Assembly (NCBI RefSeq): GCF_033170385.1
Contig: NZ_CP126170.1
Location: 1,822,001 to 1,886,000 of the forward strand
DNA: 64,000 bases
Source of the DNA: Xanthomonas rydalmerensis
GTDB lineage: Bacteria; Pseudomonadota; Gammaproteobacteria; Xanthomonadales; Xanthomonadaceae
Direction of reading: 5' to 3'
This document shows positions 37,482-46,262 of this stretch, piece after piece. The position numbers and the translations under genes are program-made. The notes under the pieces were generated by a model. That model was not told where the DNA came from. It made no database searches and worked only from the letters and a program-made list of their open reading frames with translations. Numbering within the stretch: the first letter of the stretch is position 1; every line of letters begins with the position of its first letter.

Positions 37482-38151
37482 GCACGAAGCGGCAGCTACT
37501 TCAGATACCTCCCAATACCTGCACGCTGCGACGTCGGCTTCGCCGCGGGCGTGCTGCAGTCCGCTCCCGACCGGGTGGCCGGCTTTGGATATCGACATTG
37601 GTACGTGTGCACTGCCGGCATATCTGCAGCGGGCGGTCATCGCACCATCTGGAAAAGCGCGTTGCGCTTGCGCGCCTCCAGCTCCGTCGCTCCGGCAACG
37701 AGTAGGTCGCCCTTTTTGTGTTAACGGAAGCACGCGGAAATTGATAATCAATTCTCGTCGCGTGGAAATATAATTTTAATACTTTCCCGTGGTAAGTGAT
37801 CCAGTCGCGATTTAGTGCGTTTGGCGCGCGGAAGTCTTTCCCTGTCTCAATCCGTGAGAATTCCGGATCCGACGCTGCAGGTTGTTTCCACGAAGTGGGC
37901 CGGCGCAGCCGATCGAACATGCGGCCAGGCCAAGATCCGGATTCTGCCAGGCGGCGGCGTGGCTTTGCGGTTACGACGCACGCCCATTTCGTGGAAATGC
38001 GGCAGGTACCTCGCCAGGCGTCTCTGGCGGTGGCCATGCCCATTGACCGTCGCAGCCGGAGTGGATGCGATGCAGCAGCGTTTTCCGTTGCAGGTCGCGG
38101 ATTCGTCCTGGGAAAACATCCTGTTTTTCATGCCCATAAGAGGATGATGCG
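37482..38151 (+). promoter_or_regulatory. AT-rich leader of the ice nucleation gene
   Basis: A 670-base gene-free region, clearly poorer in G+C than its surroundings between about 37690 and 37800. It holds a perfect palindrome AATTGATAATCAATT (37739-37753), a perfect -10 hexamer TATAAT (37769-37774), and an inverted pair TTTCCACGAAGTGGG (37885-37899) and CCCATTTCGTGGAAA (37983-37997), 14 of 15 complementary. A transcript from the TATAAT would carry about 370 bases of leader. The ribosome site AGAGG is at 38138-38142. Open frames in the region have random-looking composition. Confidence 0.6.
37739..37774 (+). promoter_or_regulatory. Candidate promoter with Fur-like palindrome
   Basis: TATAAT at 37769-37774 is the best -10 in the window. 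A 7-1-7 perfect palindrome centred on 37746 sits where the -35 would be. Over 19 positions it matches the E. coli Fur consensus at 13. No good -35 is present at 16-18 bases, which fits an activator-dependent or repressible promoter. Role and start site are inferred. Confidence 0.5.
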
Positions 38152-41100
38152 ATGATCACTGGAAAGATTTTGGCGTTGCGCACATGTGCCAATAATATGG
38201 CCGATCACTGTGGCTTGATCTGGCCGATATCGGGTTATGTGGAATGCAAATACTGGAAACCGTCCAGATTGCACGAGAACGGCCTGACGGGCCTGTTGTG
38301 GGGAAGAGGGGACTGGGCACATCTGAGTGCGCATGCCGATGCCCACTGGGTCGTCTGTGAAGTCGACGCCGGCGACGCGCTGCAGTTGCCAGAGGAGGGG
38401 ATGATCAAGTTCCCGCGTGCGGCCGTGCTGCTTGTCGGGAATCGGAACGAGGCGCTGGACTATATTGCGCACAACATCCAGTTCTATGAGATGGCAAGTC
38501 AGGCAGCGGTGTCCGCCGAATCGCCGGACGTGCCGAGCCCAGGGGTGGCGCTGTCTGCACGGGCGACCCAGGCAACCCAGGGAACCCAGCCCAACTGGCC
38601 CACCCCGCCGCCCTTTGCAACACCGGTCGCCCCGGTTGCGGCGGTCATCGCGGCGAATCCTGGTGCATCGCGCCACGACGCCGTCGCAAGGAAGACCGAA
38701 ACAGGTGTCTATGGCAGTACGCTCACCGGCTCCGACCAAAGCCGGCTGATCGCTGGCTACGGCAGTACCGAAACCGCCGGCGACCACAGCGATCTGATCG
38801 CCGGCTATGGCAGCACCGGAACCGCGGGATCCGACAGTTCCATCCTTGCCGGATACGGCAGCACCCAGACCGCCGCCGTCAGGAGCACGCTCATTGCGGG
38901 CTATGGCAGTACCCAGACGGCGCAGGAAGGCAGCCGCCTGACGTCCGGTTATGGCAGTACCGCGACCACGGGTGCCGACAGCGCCGTGATCTCCGGCTAC
39001 GGCAGTACGCAGACCTCGGGTAGCGACAGTTCGCTGACGGCCGGTTACGGCAGCACGCAGACTGCACAGCAAGGCAGCGACATTACCGCCGGCTATGGCA
39101 GCACCGGCACTGCTGGCGCGGACAGCACGTTGATCGCCGGCTACGGCAGCACTCAGACCGCCGGTAGCGACAGCTCGCTGACGGCCGGTTACGGCAGCAC
39201 GCAGACCGCGCGGCAGGGCAGCGACGTCACTGCCGGCTATGGCAGCACGGGCACCGCTGGCGCGGACAGCACGTTGATCGCCGGCTACGGCAGCACCCAA
39301 ACTGCTGGCAGCGACAGCTCGCTGACGGCCGGTTACGGCAGCACGCAGACGGCGCAGCAAGACAGTTCGCTCACCACCGGCTACGGCAGCACCTCCACGG
39401 CGGGTCACGACAGCACGCTGATCGCGGGCTACGGCAGCACGCAGACCGCAGGCGGCGACAGTTCGCTGACGGCCGGTTACGGCAGCACCCAGACCGCGCG
39501 CCAGGGCAGTGACGTCACCGCTGGCTACGGCAGTACCGGCACCGCAGGCGCCGACAGTTCGTTGATTGCCGGCTATGGCAGCACGCAGACCGCAGGCAGC
39601 GACAGCTCGCTGACGGCCGGTTATGGCAGCACCCAGACCGCGCGGCAGGGTAGCGACGTGACCGCGGGCTATGGAAGTACCGGCACCGCAGGTGCCGACA
39701 GTTCGCTGATCGCGGGCTATGGCAGCACGCAGACCGCCGGCAGCGACAGCTCGTTGACGGCCGGTTACGGCAGCACCCAGACCGCTCGGCAGGGTAGCGA
39801 CGTGACCGCCGGCTACGGCAGCACCGGCACCGCGGGCGCCGACAGTTCGTTGATTGCCGGCTATGGCAGCACGCAGACCGCAGGCAGCGACAGTTCGCTG
39901 ACGGCCGGTTACGGCAGCACGCAAACGGCGCGGCAGGGCAGCGACGTGACCGCCGGCTACGGCAGCACCGGCACCGCGGGCGCGGACAGCGCGCTGATCG
40001 CCGGCTATGGCAGCACGCAGACCGCCGGCAGCGACAGTTCGCTGACGGCGGGTTACGGCAGCACGCAAACGGCGCGGCATGGCAGCGACGTGACCGCCGG
40101 CTATGGAAGTACTGGCACCGCTGGCGCGGACAGCACGCTGATCGCCGGCTATGGCAGCACGCAGACCGCCGGCAGCGACAGTTCGCTGACGGCGGGTTAC
40201 GGCAGCACCCAGACCGCTCGGCAGGGCAGCGACGTGACCGCCGGCTATGGCAGTACTGGCACCGCGGGTGCGGATAGCACGCTCATTGCCGGCTATGGCA
40301 GCACGCAGACCGCAGGCAGCGACAGCTCGCTGACGGCCGGTTATGGCAGCACGCAGACAGCGCGGCAGGGCAGCGACGTCACCGCCGGCTACGGCAGTAC
40401 CGGCACTGCAGGTGCGGACAGCACGCTGATCGCCGGCTATGGCAGCACGCAGACCGCCGGCAGCGACAGCTCGTTGACGGCCGGTTACGGCAGCACGCAA
40501 ACGGCGCGGCATGGCAGCGATATCACTGCCGGCTATGGAAGTACCGGCACTGCCGGCGCCGACAGTTCGCTGATCGCCGGCTACGGCAGCACCCAGACCG
40601 CGGGCTACAACAGTAGCCTGACCACGGGCTACGGCAGCACCCAGACCGCTCGGGAGAGCAGTTCCCTCACCGCCGGCTACGGCAGCACCTCGACGGCGGG
40701 CTACGACAGCACGTTGACCGCGGGCTATGGCAGCACGCAAACCGCCGGCTACAACAGTACGCTGACCGCGGGCTATGGCAGCAACTCGACCGCCGGCCAC
40801 GACAGTTCGTTGATTGCCGGTTATGGCAGTACCCAAACTGCCGGCTATGAGAGCACGTTGACCGCGGGATACGGCAGTTCGCTGACCGCGCAGCAGAATA
40901 GTTCGCTGACCGCCGGCTACGGGAGTACCGAGATCGCCGGCTACGCTAGCACGCTGATCGCCGGCTACGGCAGTTCCCAGACCGCCGGGTACGAGAGCAC
41001 CCTGACCGCCGGCTACGGCAGTACCCAGATGGCCGAACACAGCAGTTCGCTGACGGCGGGCTACGGCAGCACCGGCATCGCCGGGCAGGACAGCTCGCTG

Positions 41101-41784
41101 ATCGCCGGCTACGGCAGCAGCCTGACCAGTGGCGTGCGCAGCTTCCTGACGGCGGGCTACGGCAGCAACTTGATCGCCAGCTACGGTAGCTCGCTGATCG
41201 CCGGCCATGACTGTATCCAGATCGCCGGCCACAAGAGCATGCTGATCGCAGGCAAAGGCAGCTCTCAGACGGCGGGGTCTCGCAGCACCCTGATTGCCGG
41301 TGCCGAAAGCGTGCAGACCGCTGGCGACCGCAGCAAGCTGATCGCCGGTGCCGACAGTACCCAAACCGCCGGCGATCGCAGCAAATTGTTGGCCGGACGC
41401 AACAGCCATCTCACCGCCGGCGACAGGAGCAAGCTCACCGCCGGGGACGACAGCACGCTGATGGCCGGCGACCGCAGCAAGCTGACTGCTGGCAAGAACA
41501 GCGTCTTGACCGCCGGCGCTCGCAGCAGGCTCATCGGCAGTCTGGGTTCGACGCTGACCGGCGGGGAGAATTCGACGCTCATTTTCCGCTGCTGGGACGG
41601 CGAGCGCTACACCAACCTCGTGGTCACGACCGGCGAGCAAGGCGTGGAAGCCGATATGCCGTATCAGGTCGACGAGCAAGGCAACCTCGTCGGAAGGGCC
41701 GATGCCGCCGAGGTGCTGGAGCTGGTGCCGTGCGTGCCCTCGGACCGTGATCCAGATGCCTTAAAGGACGCGCGCGACGCCTGA
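38152..41784 (+). CDS. inaX: Ice nucleation protein
   Basis: A 1210-residue outer-membrane-associated protein that orders water into ice nuclei. Residues 1-185: N-terminal domain beginning near LRTCANNMADHCGLIWP, then a Pro/Ala linker. Residues 186-1145: exactly 60 repeats of 16 residues, consensus GYGSTQTAGSDSSLTA. Repeats 1-50 mostly keep TxT and GYGS. The last ten carry Arg or Lys at position 12 (GDRSKL type), like the C-terminal R-coils of other ice proteins. Residues 1146-1210: C-terminal cap starting RCWDGERY. AGAGG precedes the ATG by nine bases. It is shorter than the X. translucens InaX as I recall it (about 1560 residues). Confidence 0.97.
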   Translation: MITGKILALRTCANNMADHCGLIWPISGYVECKYWKPSRLHENGLTGLLWGRGDWAHLSAHADAHWVVCEVDAGDALQLPEEGMIKFPRAAVLLVGNRNEALDYIAHNIQFYEMASQAAVSAESPDVPSPGVALSARATQATQGTQPNWPTPPPFATPVAPVAAVIAANPGASRHDAVARKTETGVYGSTLTGSDQSRLIAGYGSTETAGDHSDLIAGYGSTGTAGSDSSILAGYGSTQTAAVRSTLIAGYGSTQTAQEGSRLTSGYGSTATTGADSAVISGYGSTQTSGSDSSLTAGYGSTQTAQQGSDITAGYGSTGTAGADSTLIAGYGSTQTAGSDSSLTAGYGSTQTARQGSDVTAGYGSTGTAGADSTLIAGYGSTQTAGSDSSLTAGYGSTQTAQQDSSLTTGYGSTSTAGHDSTLIAGYGSTQTAGGDSSLTAGYGSTQTARQGSDVTAGYGSTGTAGADSSLIAGYGSTQTAGSDSSLTAGYGSTQTARQGSDVTAGYGSTGTAGADSSLIAGYGSTQTAGSDSSLTAGYGSTQTARQGSDVTAGYGSTGTAGADSSLIAGYGSTQTAGSDSSLTAGYGSTQTARQGSDVTAGYGSTGTAGADSALIAGYGSTQTAGSDSSLTAGYGSTQTARHGSDVTAGYGSTGTAGADSTLIAGYGSTQTAGSDSSLTAGYGSTQTARQGSDVTAGYGSTGTAGADSTLIAGYGSTQTAGSDSSLTAGYGSTQTARQGSDVTAGYGSTGTAGADSTLIAGYGSTQTAGSDSSLTAGYGSTQTARHGSDITAGYGSTGTAGADSSLIAGYGSTQTAGYNSSLTTGYGSTQTARESSSLTAGYGSTSTAGYDSTLTAGYGSTQTAGYNSTLTAGYGSNSTAGHDSSLIAGYGSTQTAGYESTLTAGYGSSLTAQQNSSLTAGYGSTEIAGYASTLIAGYGSSQTAGYESTLTAGYGSTQMAEHSSSLTAGYGSTGIAGQDSSLIAGYGSSLTSGVRSFLTAGYGSNLIASYGSSLIAGHDCIQIAGHKSMLIAGKGSSQTAGSRSTLIAGAESVQTAGDRSKLIAGADSTQTAGDRSKLLAGRNSHLTAGDRSKLTAGDDSTLMAGDRSKLTAGKNSVLTAGARSRLIGSLGSTLTGGENSTLIFRCWDGERYTNLVVTTGEQGVEADMPYQVDEQGNLVGRADAAEVLELVPCVPSDRDPDALKDARDA
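38707..41586 (+). repeat. 60 tandem 48-bp repeats inside the ice nucleation gene
   Basis: The coding repeats are 48 bases each with no length variation. From about repeat 8 to 39 they form near-identical 144-base triplets (coil types TAGADS, TAGSDS and TARQGSD), implying recent duplication or gene conversion. Outside that block repeats are more diverged. The array also creates a spurious 1183-codon open frame on the minus strand. Confidence 0.95.
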
Positions 41785-42154
41785 GGTGCGAGGTGACGGC
41801 GCAGGTCGTGGTCGCAACGGGACTCTGGATGCGTTCGAAGCCGCCCGGTTGCGTGCGTAGTTCGATTGCCTAGTTTTCCGGCCGCTCCCGGATGTGCTCG
41901 TGCGAGGCGCGCACGGGCACATCCGTGGTCGATCGTCGCGGTGTGGTGGGTGTCGTGCGACACGCTTTTGCGTTGTGCCCTTCGCCGGTTGCAACCGTTG
42001 CGGCCGTCGTCCGCTTCCGGACAGCTGATGTCACTTGCGGCATGGTGCACGAGGGATTCCAGGCGGCGGCAGCGCGGCACGGAACGGCTGCGCCACGCTG
42101 CGAAAGGGAGGGCGATCTGCCAGAATCGGCCGGTTGCCCGTCGATACCGCCTCC
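41785..42154. other. Gene-free spacer after the ice nucleation gene, with strong hairpin
   Basis: A 370-base gap with no convincing gene. At 41890-41924 a 15-base stem (GGATGTGCTCGTGCG and its partner, one G-T wobble) with loop AGGCG forms a strong hairpin 105 bases after the stop. No T run follows, so it may be a protective 3' structure or a factor-dependent terminator. I see nothing else. Confidence 0.6.
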
Positions 42155-43435
42155 ATGACCGCTGCCGCGTCCGCCGTTCCGCCCGTAAACTCGCCGCGTC
42201 GCGTGCTGCTGGCCAGCCTGGTCGGCACCACCATCGAGTTCTTCGACTTCTACATCTACGCCACCGCTGCGGTGTTGGTGTTCCCCAAGCTGTTCTTCCC
42301 CAAGGGCGACGCCGATGCGGCGCAGCTGCAGTCGCTGGCGACCTTTGCGGTGGCCTTCATCGCGCGGCCGTTGGGATCGGCGCTGTTCGGTCATTTCGGC
42401 GACCGCATCGGCCGCAAGGCCACCCTGGTGGCGGCGCTGCTGACCATGGGCCTGTCCACCGTGCTGATCGGCCTGTTGCCCGGCTACGACCGGATCGGCC
42501 TGTGGGCGCCGGCCTTGCTGGTGCTGTGTCGCTTCGGCCAGGGTCTGGGCCTGGGCGGGGAGTGGGGCGGGGCGGTGCTGCTGGCCACCGAGAACGCGCC
42601 GCCGGGCAAGCGCGCCTGGTACGGGATGTTCCCGCAGCTGGGCGCGCCGCTGGGCTTCCTGCTGTGTTCGGGCATCTTCCTGCTGCTGGGCGCGGTGCTG
42701 GATGATGCGCAGTTCCTGCGCTGGGGCTGGCGCATCCCGTTCGTCGCCAGCGCCCTGTTGGTGATCACCGGGCTGTGGGTGCGCCTGCGCATCCACGAGA
42801 CCCCGGACTTCCAGCGCGCGCTGGACCGCAACGAGCGCGTGCGCCTGCCGATGCAGACGGTGCTGTCGCAGCACGCGGGCGCGACGGTGCTGGGCACGTT
42901 CGCGGTGCTGGCGACCTTCGTGCTGTTCTACCTGATGACGGTGTTCGCGCTGGGCTACGGCACCACCACGCTGCACTACAGCCGCGAGCAGTTCCTGCTG
43001 CTGCAGATGGTCGGCATCCTGTTCTTCGCCGCCGGCATCCCGTTGTCGGCGTGGTACGGCGACCGCCGCGGCACGCGTCCGGCGATGCTCGTGGCCAGCG
43101 TGGCCATCATCGCGTTCGGGCTGCTGTTCGCGCCGCTGTTCCAGGCCGGGCAGCCCTGGCAGGTGCTGGCCTTCCTGGCGCTCGGGTTCTTCTTCATGGG
43201 CCTGACCTATGGCCCCTGCGGCACCCTGCTGGCCGAACTGTATCCGGTGCCGGTGCGCTACACCGGCGCCTCGCTGGCGTTCAACCTTGCCGGCATCGTC
43301 GGCGCGGCGCCGGCGCCGTATGTCGCGGTGTGGCTGGCCACGCACTACGGCCTGCCGTGGGTGGGCTACTACCTCAGCGCGGCGGCGCTGCTGACCGTGC
43401 TGGCACTGCTGGCGATCAGGCGGCCGCGTCGCTGA
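42155..43435 (+). CDS. MFS transporter, metabolite:H+ symporter (ProP/ShiA-like) family
   Basis: A 426-residue inner-membrane transporter with 12 predicted helices. The MHS signature is clear: SLVGTTIEFFDFYIYATAA in the first helix, FGHFGDRIGRKATLV in the loop after the second, and GQGLGLGGEWGGAVLL in helix 4-5. Members import organic acids, betaines or shikimate with protons; the substrate here is unknown. The ATG at 42155 lacks a good ribosome site but fits the family start. Its 3' end overlaps the convergent diguanylate cyclase gene by 20 bases. Confidence 0.9.
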   Translation: MTAAASAVPPVNSPRRVLLASLVGTTIEFFDFYIYATAAVLVFPKLFFPKGDADAAQLQSLATFAVAFIARPLGSALFGHFGDRIGRKATLVAALLTMGLSTVLIGLLPGYDRIGLWAPALLVLCRFGQGLGLGGEWGGAVLLATENAPPGKRAWYGMFPQLGAPLGFLLCSGIFLLLGAVLDDAQFLRWGWRIPFVASALLVITGLWVRLRIHETPDFQRALDRNERVRLPMQTVLSQHAGATVLGTFAVLATFVLFYLMTVFALGYGTTTLHYSREQFLLLQMVGILFFAAGIPLSAWYGDRRGTRPAMLVASVAIIAFGLLFAPLFQAGQPWQVLAFLALGFFFMGLTYGPCGTLLAELYPVPVRYTGASLAFNLAGIVGAAPAPYVAVWLATHYGLPWVGYYLSAAALLTVLALLAIRRPRR

Positions 43436-44753
43436 GCGCCGGCTCCGCCGGCGGCGCGTGTTCGACCCGGTTGCGGCCGCCGGCCTTGGCCAGGTACAGG
43501 TACTTGTCGGCCTCGGTCAGCAGGGGATGCAGGGTCTGGCGTTGTGCGCCGCTGCTGCTGACGCCGATGCTGATGGTGAGGCGCAGGATCTGCGCGCCCA
43601 GCGGGATCTTGAGGTCGGCGATGCGCGCGCGCAGGGTTTCGAAGTAGTCGGCCGCCGCGGTGGCGTCCAGGCCCGGCACCAGCATGCAGAATTCCTCGCC
43701 GCCGAAGCGCGCCACCATGTCCTGCGGGCGCGCGTGCGCGGCCAGGGCTGCGGCGACCCCGCGTAGCGCTTCGTCGCCGGCCTCGTGGCCGAACGTGTCG
43801 TTGATGTGCTTGAAGTGGTCGATGTCGAGCATCGCCACGGCGACCGGCTCCTGCCGCGCCAGCCACTTCGCCAGCACGCGCTGGCTCTGTTCGAGGAAAT
43901 GCCGGCGGTTGGGCAGGCTGGTGAGGAAGTCGCGCGTCGCCAGGTCCTGCAGGGTCCCGATCAGTTCCAGCTGGTCCACGTTCTGCGAGACCCGGCAGAA
44001 GAATTCCTCGCGCGAAAAGGGCTTGCGCAGGAAGTCGTTGGCGCCGTTCTTGAGGAAGCGCGGCACCAGCGACGGGTCGTTGTTGCCGGACAGGCCGATC
44101 ACCGCCAGCATGTCGCGTGCGCGCAACGCACGCAGCCTGCGGGTGAATTCCACGCCTTCCATGCCCGGCATCTCCTGGTCCACCACCGCCAGACGGATCG
44201 ACGGGTTGGCCTCGATCGCGCGCAGCCCGGCGGCGCCGTCGGCGGCCTCGACCACGCGGTAGCCGTACATCGACAGCAAGCAGGCGGCATAGGCGCGCGC
44301 CGACGGCGAGTCGTCCACCACCAGCGCGGTGATGGACCGGTTGCGCGCCAGCCGCTGCACCAGCCAGGCCAGGTAGTCGATGCTGTCCGGTGCGTTCTTC
44401 AGCACGAAGTCGATGATCTGCTGGGTCAGGATGCGCTTGCGCAGGCTTTCGTCGTAGACGCCGCTGACCACCACCGTCGGCAGTCCGCGTGCGACGAAGA
44501 AATCCACCACCGTGTCGCGGTCGCCGTCGGCCAGCACCAGTCCGGTCAGCGCCAGGAACCAGGGGCCGCCGTCATCCAGGGCGGCGGCAGCCTCGGCCAG
44601 GGTGGAGACCACGACCACCGGCAGTTCGACCCGTTGCTCGATCGCCGCGCGCAGCAGGTCGGTGAAGGTGCGCGAGTTTTCCACCAGCAGGATGCGCTGC
44701 TGTGCAGGGCTGCCGTCGGGGGCGATCGGGGAGATCGGCAGCGGGTGCGACAT
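43416..44753 (-). CDS. Diguanylate cyclase with two receiver domains
   Basis: A 445-residue regulator making cyclic di-GMP. REC1 (about 20-135) lacks the acceptor Asp: the position reads TGLVLADGD, with Gly71 where Asp is expected. REC2 (about 142-262) is intact, with Asp192 in AVVDQEMPG and Lys244 in RKPFS. The GGDEF domain (about 270-430) has a complete GGEEF at 351-355 and an inhibitory-site RxxD at 342-345, so it should be active and product-inhibited. No kinase gene is adjacent. It may counter the HD-GYP phosphodiesterase elsewhere in the window (inference). Confidence 0.93.
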   Translation of the reverse strand: MSHPLPISPIAPDGSPAQQRILLVENSRTFTDLLRAAIEQRVELPVVVVSTLAEAAAALDDGGPWFLALTGLVLADGDRDTVVDFFVARGLPTVVVSGVYDESLRKRILTQQIIDFVLKNAPDSIDYLAWLVQRLARNRSITALVVDDSPSARAYAACLLSMYGYRVVEAADGAAGLRAIEANPSIRLAVVDQEMPGMEGVEFTRRLRALRARDMLAVIGLSGNNDPSLVPRFLKNGANDFLRKPFSREEFFCRVSQNVDQLELIGTLQDLATRDFLTSLPNRRHFLEQSQRVLAKWLARQEPVAVAMLDIDHFKHINDTFGHEAGDEALRGVAAALAAHARPQDMVARFGGEEFCMLVPGLDATAAADYFETLRARIADLKIPLGAQILRLTISIGVSSSGAQRQTLHPLLTEADKYLYLAKAGGRNRVEHAPPAEPALSDAAA

Positions 44754-44842
44754 GCGTGCCTCGCGGGCGGCAATCCAGGGGTGGAACCCCGGTTAGCGGC
44801 CGCGCGCGCGCGAACTTGAGGGCGGCGCAGTCGCGCCGGCGG

Positions 44843-46117
44843 TCACCACAGCGCGTCGCGCAGCTTGTACCAGGACATCGCCGCCACCAGCAGCGGCGTG
44901 CGCAGCAGGCGGCCGCCAGGGAAGGGGGCGTGCGGGATCCGCGCGAACACGTCCAGCCGCTGCGCCTGCCCGGCGATCGCCGCGGCGATGACCGCGCCGG
45001 CTAGGCCGGTGGCGGCCACGCCATGGCCTGAGAATCCCTGGGCGAAGTACACGTTCGGGGTCAGCCGGCCCCAGTGCGGGGCGCGGTTGCGGGTGATGTC
45101 GACGTAGCCACCCCAGACCGACGCCATCTCGACCTGGCGCAATTGCGGGAACACCCGCCGCATGCGCCGGGTCATCACCCCGCGCAGGCCCGGCGGCGGC
45201 AGCGACGAATAGCTGGCACGGCCGCCGAACAGCAGCCGATGGTCGCGGCTGAGGCGGAAGTAGTCCAGCGCCCAGTTGACGTCGGCCACCGCCATGTCGT
45301 TGCCGATCAGCTCGCGCGCCAGCGCCTCGCCCAGCGGCGCGCTGGCGCCGATGTAGGTGCCCACCGGCATGATCCGTGATTCCAGTTCCGGGGCGATGCC
45401 GCGCAGCCAGGCGTTGCCGGCGAGGATGGCGAATTCGCCTTCGACCTCGCCGTGCGCGCTGCGCAGGATCGGTCGCGCCCCGCGCACCAGTTGCGTGACC
45501 GGGGTCTGCTCGTAGATGCGTACGCCGGCGGCCAGCGCCGCCCGCGCCAGGCCGCGCGCGTACTCCAGCGGATGCAGGTGGCCGCTGGCCGCGTCGTACA
45601 TCGCTCCCAGGTAGCGCGGGCTGCGCAGCTGCGACTGCAACTGCGCGCGGTCCCACCATTGCAGCGGATAGCCGTAGCGCTGCGCCATCTCGATGATGCC
45701 GGCGCGCAGCGCGCGCTCCTGGCGCGGCTTGATCGCCACGTGCGCGTGGCCGTCCCGCCAGTCGCAGGCGATGCCGTGGCGGGCGATGCGGGTGCGCAGC
45801 AGCTGCATGCCGTCGCGGGAGAAATCGAACAGCCGCCGCGCATCGTCCTGGCCGACCAGGGCTTCCAGGGTGTGCTGCTCGCAGCCGTAGCCGACGATGG
45901 CCTGCCCGCCGTTGCGCCCGGACGCGCCCCAGCCGACCCGCTGCGCCTCCAGCACCGCCACCCGATACCCGGCCTCGGCCAGGGCCAGCGCCGCACTCAG
46001 CCCGGTGTAGCCCGCGCCAAGGATGCACACGTCGGCGCGCACCTGCCCGCGCAGCGGTTCCTGCGCCGGGAACGGCGCGGCGCTTTGGGTATACCAGTTG
46101 CGGGAGTGGGAGGGCAT
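44843..46117 (-). CDS. puuB: Gamma-glutamylputrescine oxidase-like FAD oxidoreductase
   Basis: A 424-residue DAO-family flavoenzyme. The FAD-binding GxGxxG is ILGAGYTGLSAALAL with Gly34, Gly36 and Gly39, followed by RVGWGASGRNGGQ, typical of PuuB/OrdL oxidases. The C-terminal FAD region VYFAQGFSGHGVAATGLAG is intact. The enzyme oxidises gamma-glutamylputrescine to the aldehyde. The puuA gene lies upstream in the same direction with a 145-base repeat-filled gap. Assignment rests on family motifs plus the polyamine gene cluster; other amines are possible substrates. Confidence 0.9.
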   Translation of the reverse strand: MPSHSRNWYTQSAAPFPAQEPLRGQVRADVCILGAGYTGLSAALALAEAGYRVAVLEAQRVGWGASGRNGGQAIVGYGCEQHTLEALVGQDDARRLFDFSRDGMQLLRTRIARHGIACDWRDGHAHVAIKPRQERALRAGIIEMAQRYGYPLQWWDRAQLQSQLRSPRYLGAMYDAASGHLHPLEYARGLARAALAAGVRIYEQTPVTQLVRGARPILRSAHGEVEGEFAILAGNAWLRGIAPELESRIMPVGTYIGASAPLGEALARELIGNDMAVADVNWALDYFRLSRDHRLLFGGRASYSSLPPPGLRGVMTRRMRRVFPQLRQVEMASVWGGYVDITRNRAPHWGRLTPNVYFAQGFSGHGVAATGLAGAVIAAAIAGQAQRLDVFARIPHAPFPGGRLLRTPLLVAAMSWYKLRDALW

Positions 46118-46123
46118 GCGAAT

Positions 46124-46260
46124 GGGGATTCGGGATTGGGAATTAGAGATTGGGAATTAGAGATTGGGAGTCGCGCTGCTGGGAACTGGGTTCATCGGAC
46201 CAGAAGAGGGCCGTCGTGCTGCCGTTACGAATCCCCAATCCCGAATGCCCAATCCCCGCA
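46124..46260. repeat. Family B inverted repeat between puuA and puuB
   Basis: ATGGGGATTCGGGATTGGG, followed by a duplicated AATTAGAGATTGGG unit, faces a complementary AATCCCCAATCCCGAATGCC about 90 bases on. The structure fills the intergenic space and could lower expression of the downstream puuB relative to puuA (inference). Confidence 0.8.
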
Positions 46261-46262
46261 CC

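Noticed and set aside
37796..38155. A 119-codon leader frame ending in an ATGA overlap with the ice gene start
   Set aside because: The overlap is tempting, but the composition is Arg/Ser-rich and random-looking, there is no ribosome site at its GTG, and it crosses the inverted repeat.
38707..41586. Regular 48-base direct repeats considered as a CRISPR array
   Set aside because: The repeats are contiguous without spacers and encode the ice protein coils; no cas genes are present.
38128..41679. A 1183-codon open frame antisense to the ice nucleation gene
   Set aside because: It is the mirror of the 48-base repeats. The period keeps stops out of one antisense frame, and the translation is low-complexity with no family match.
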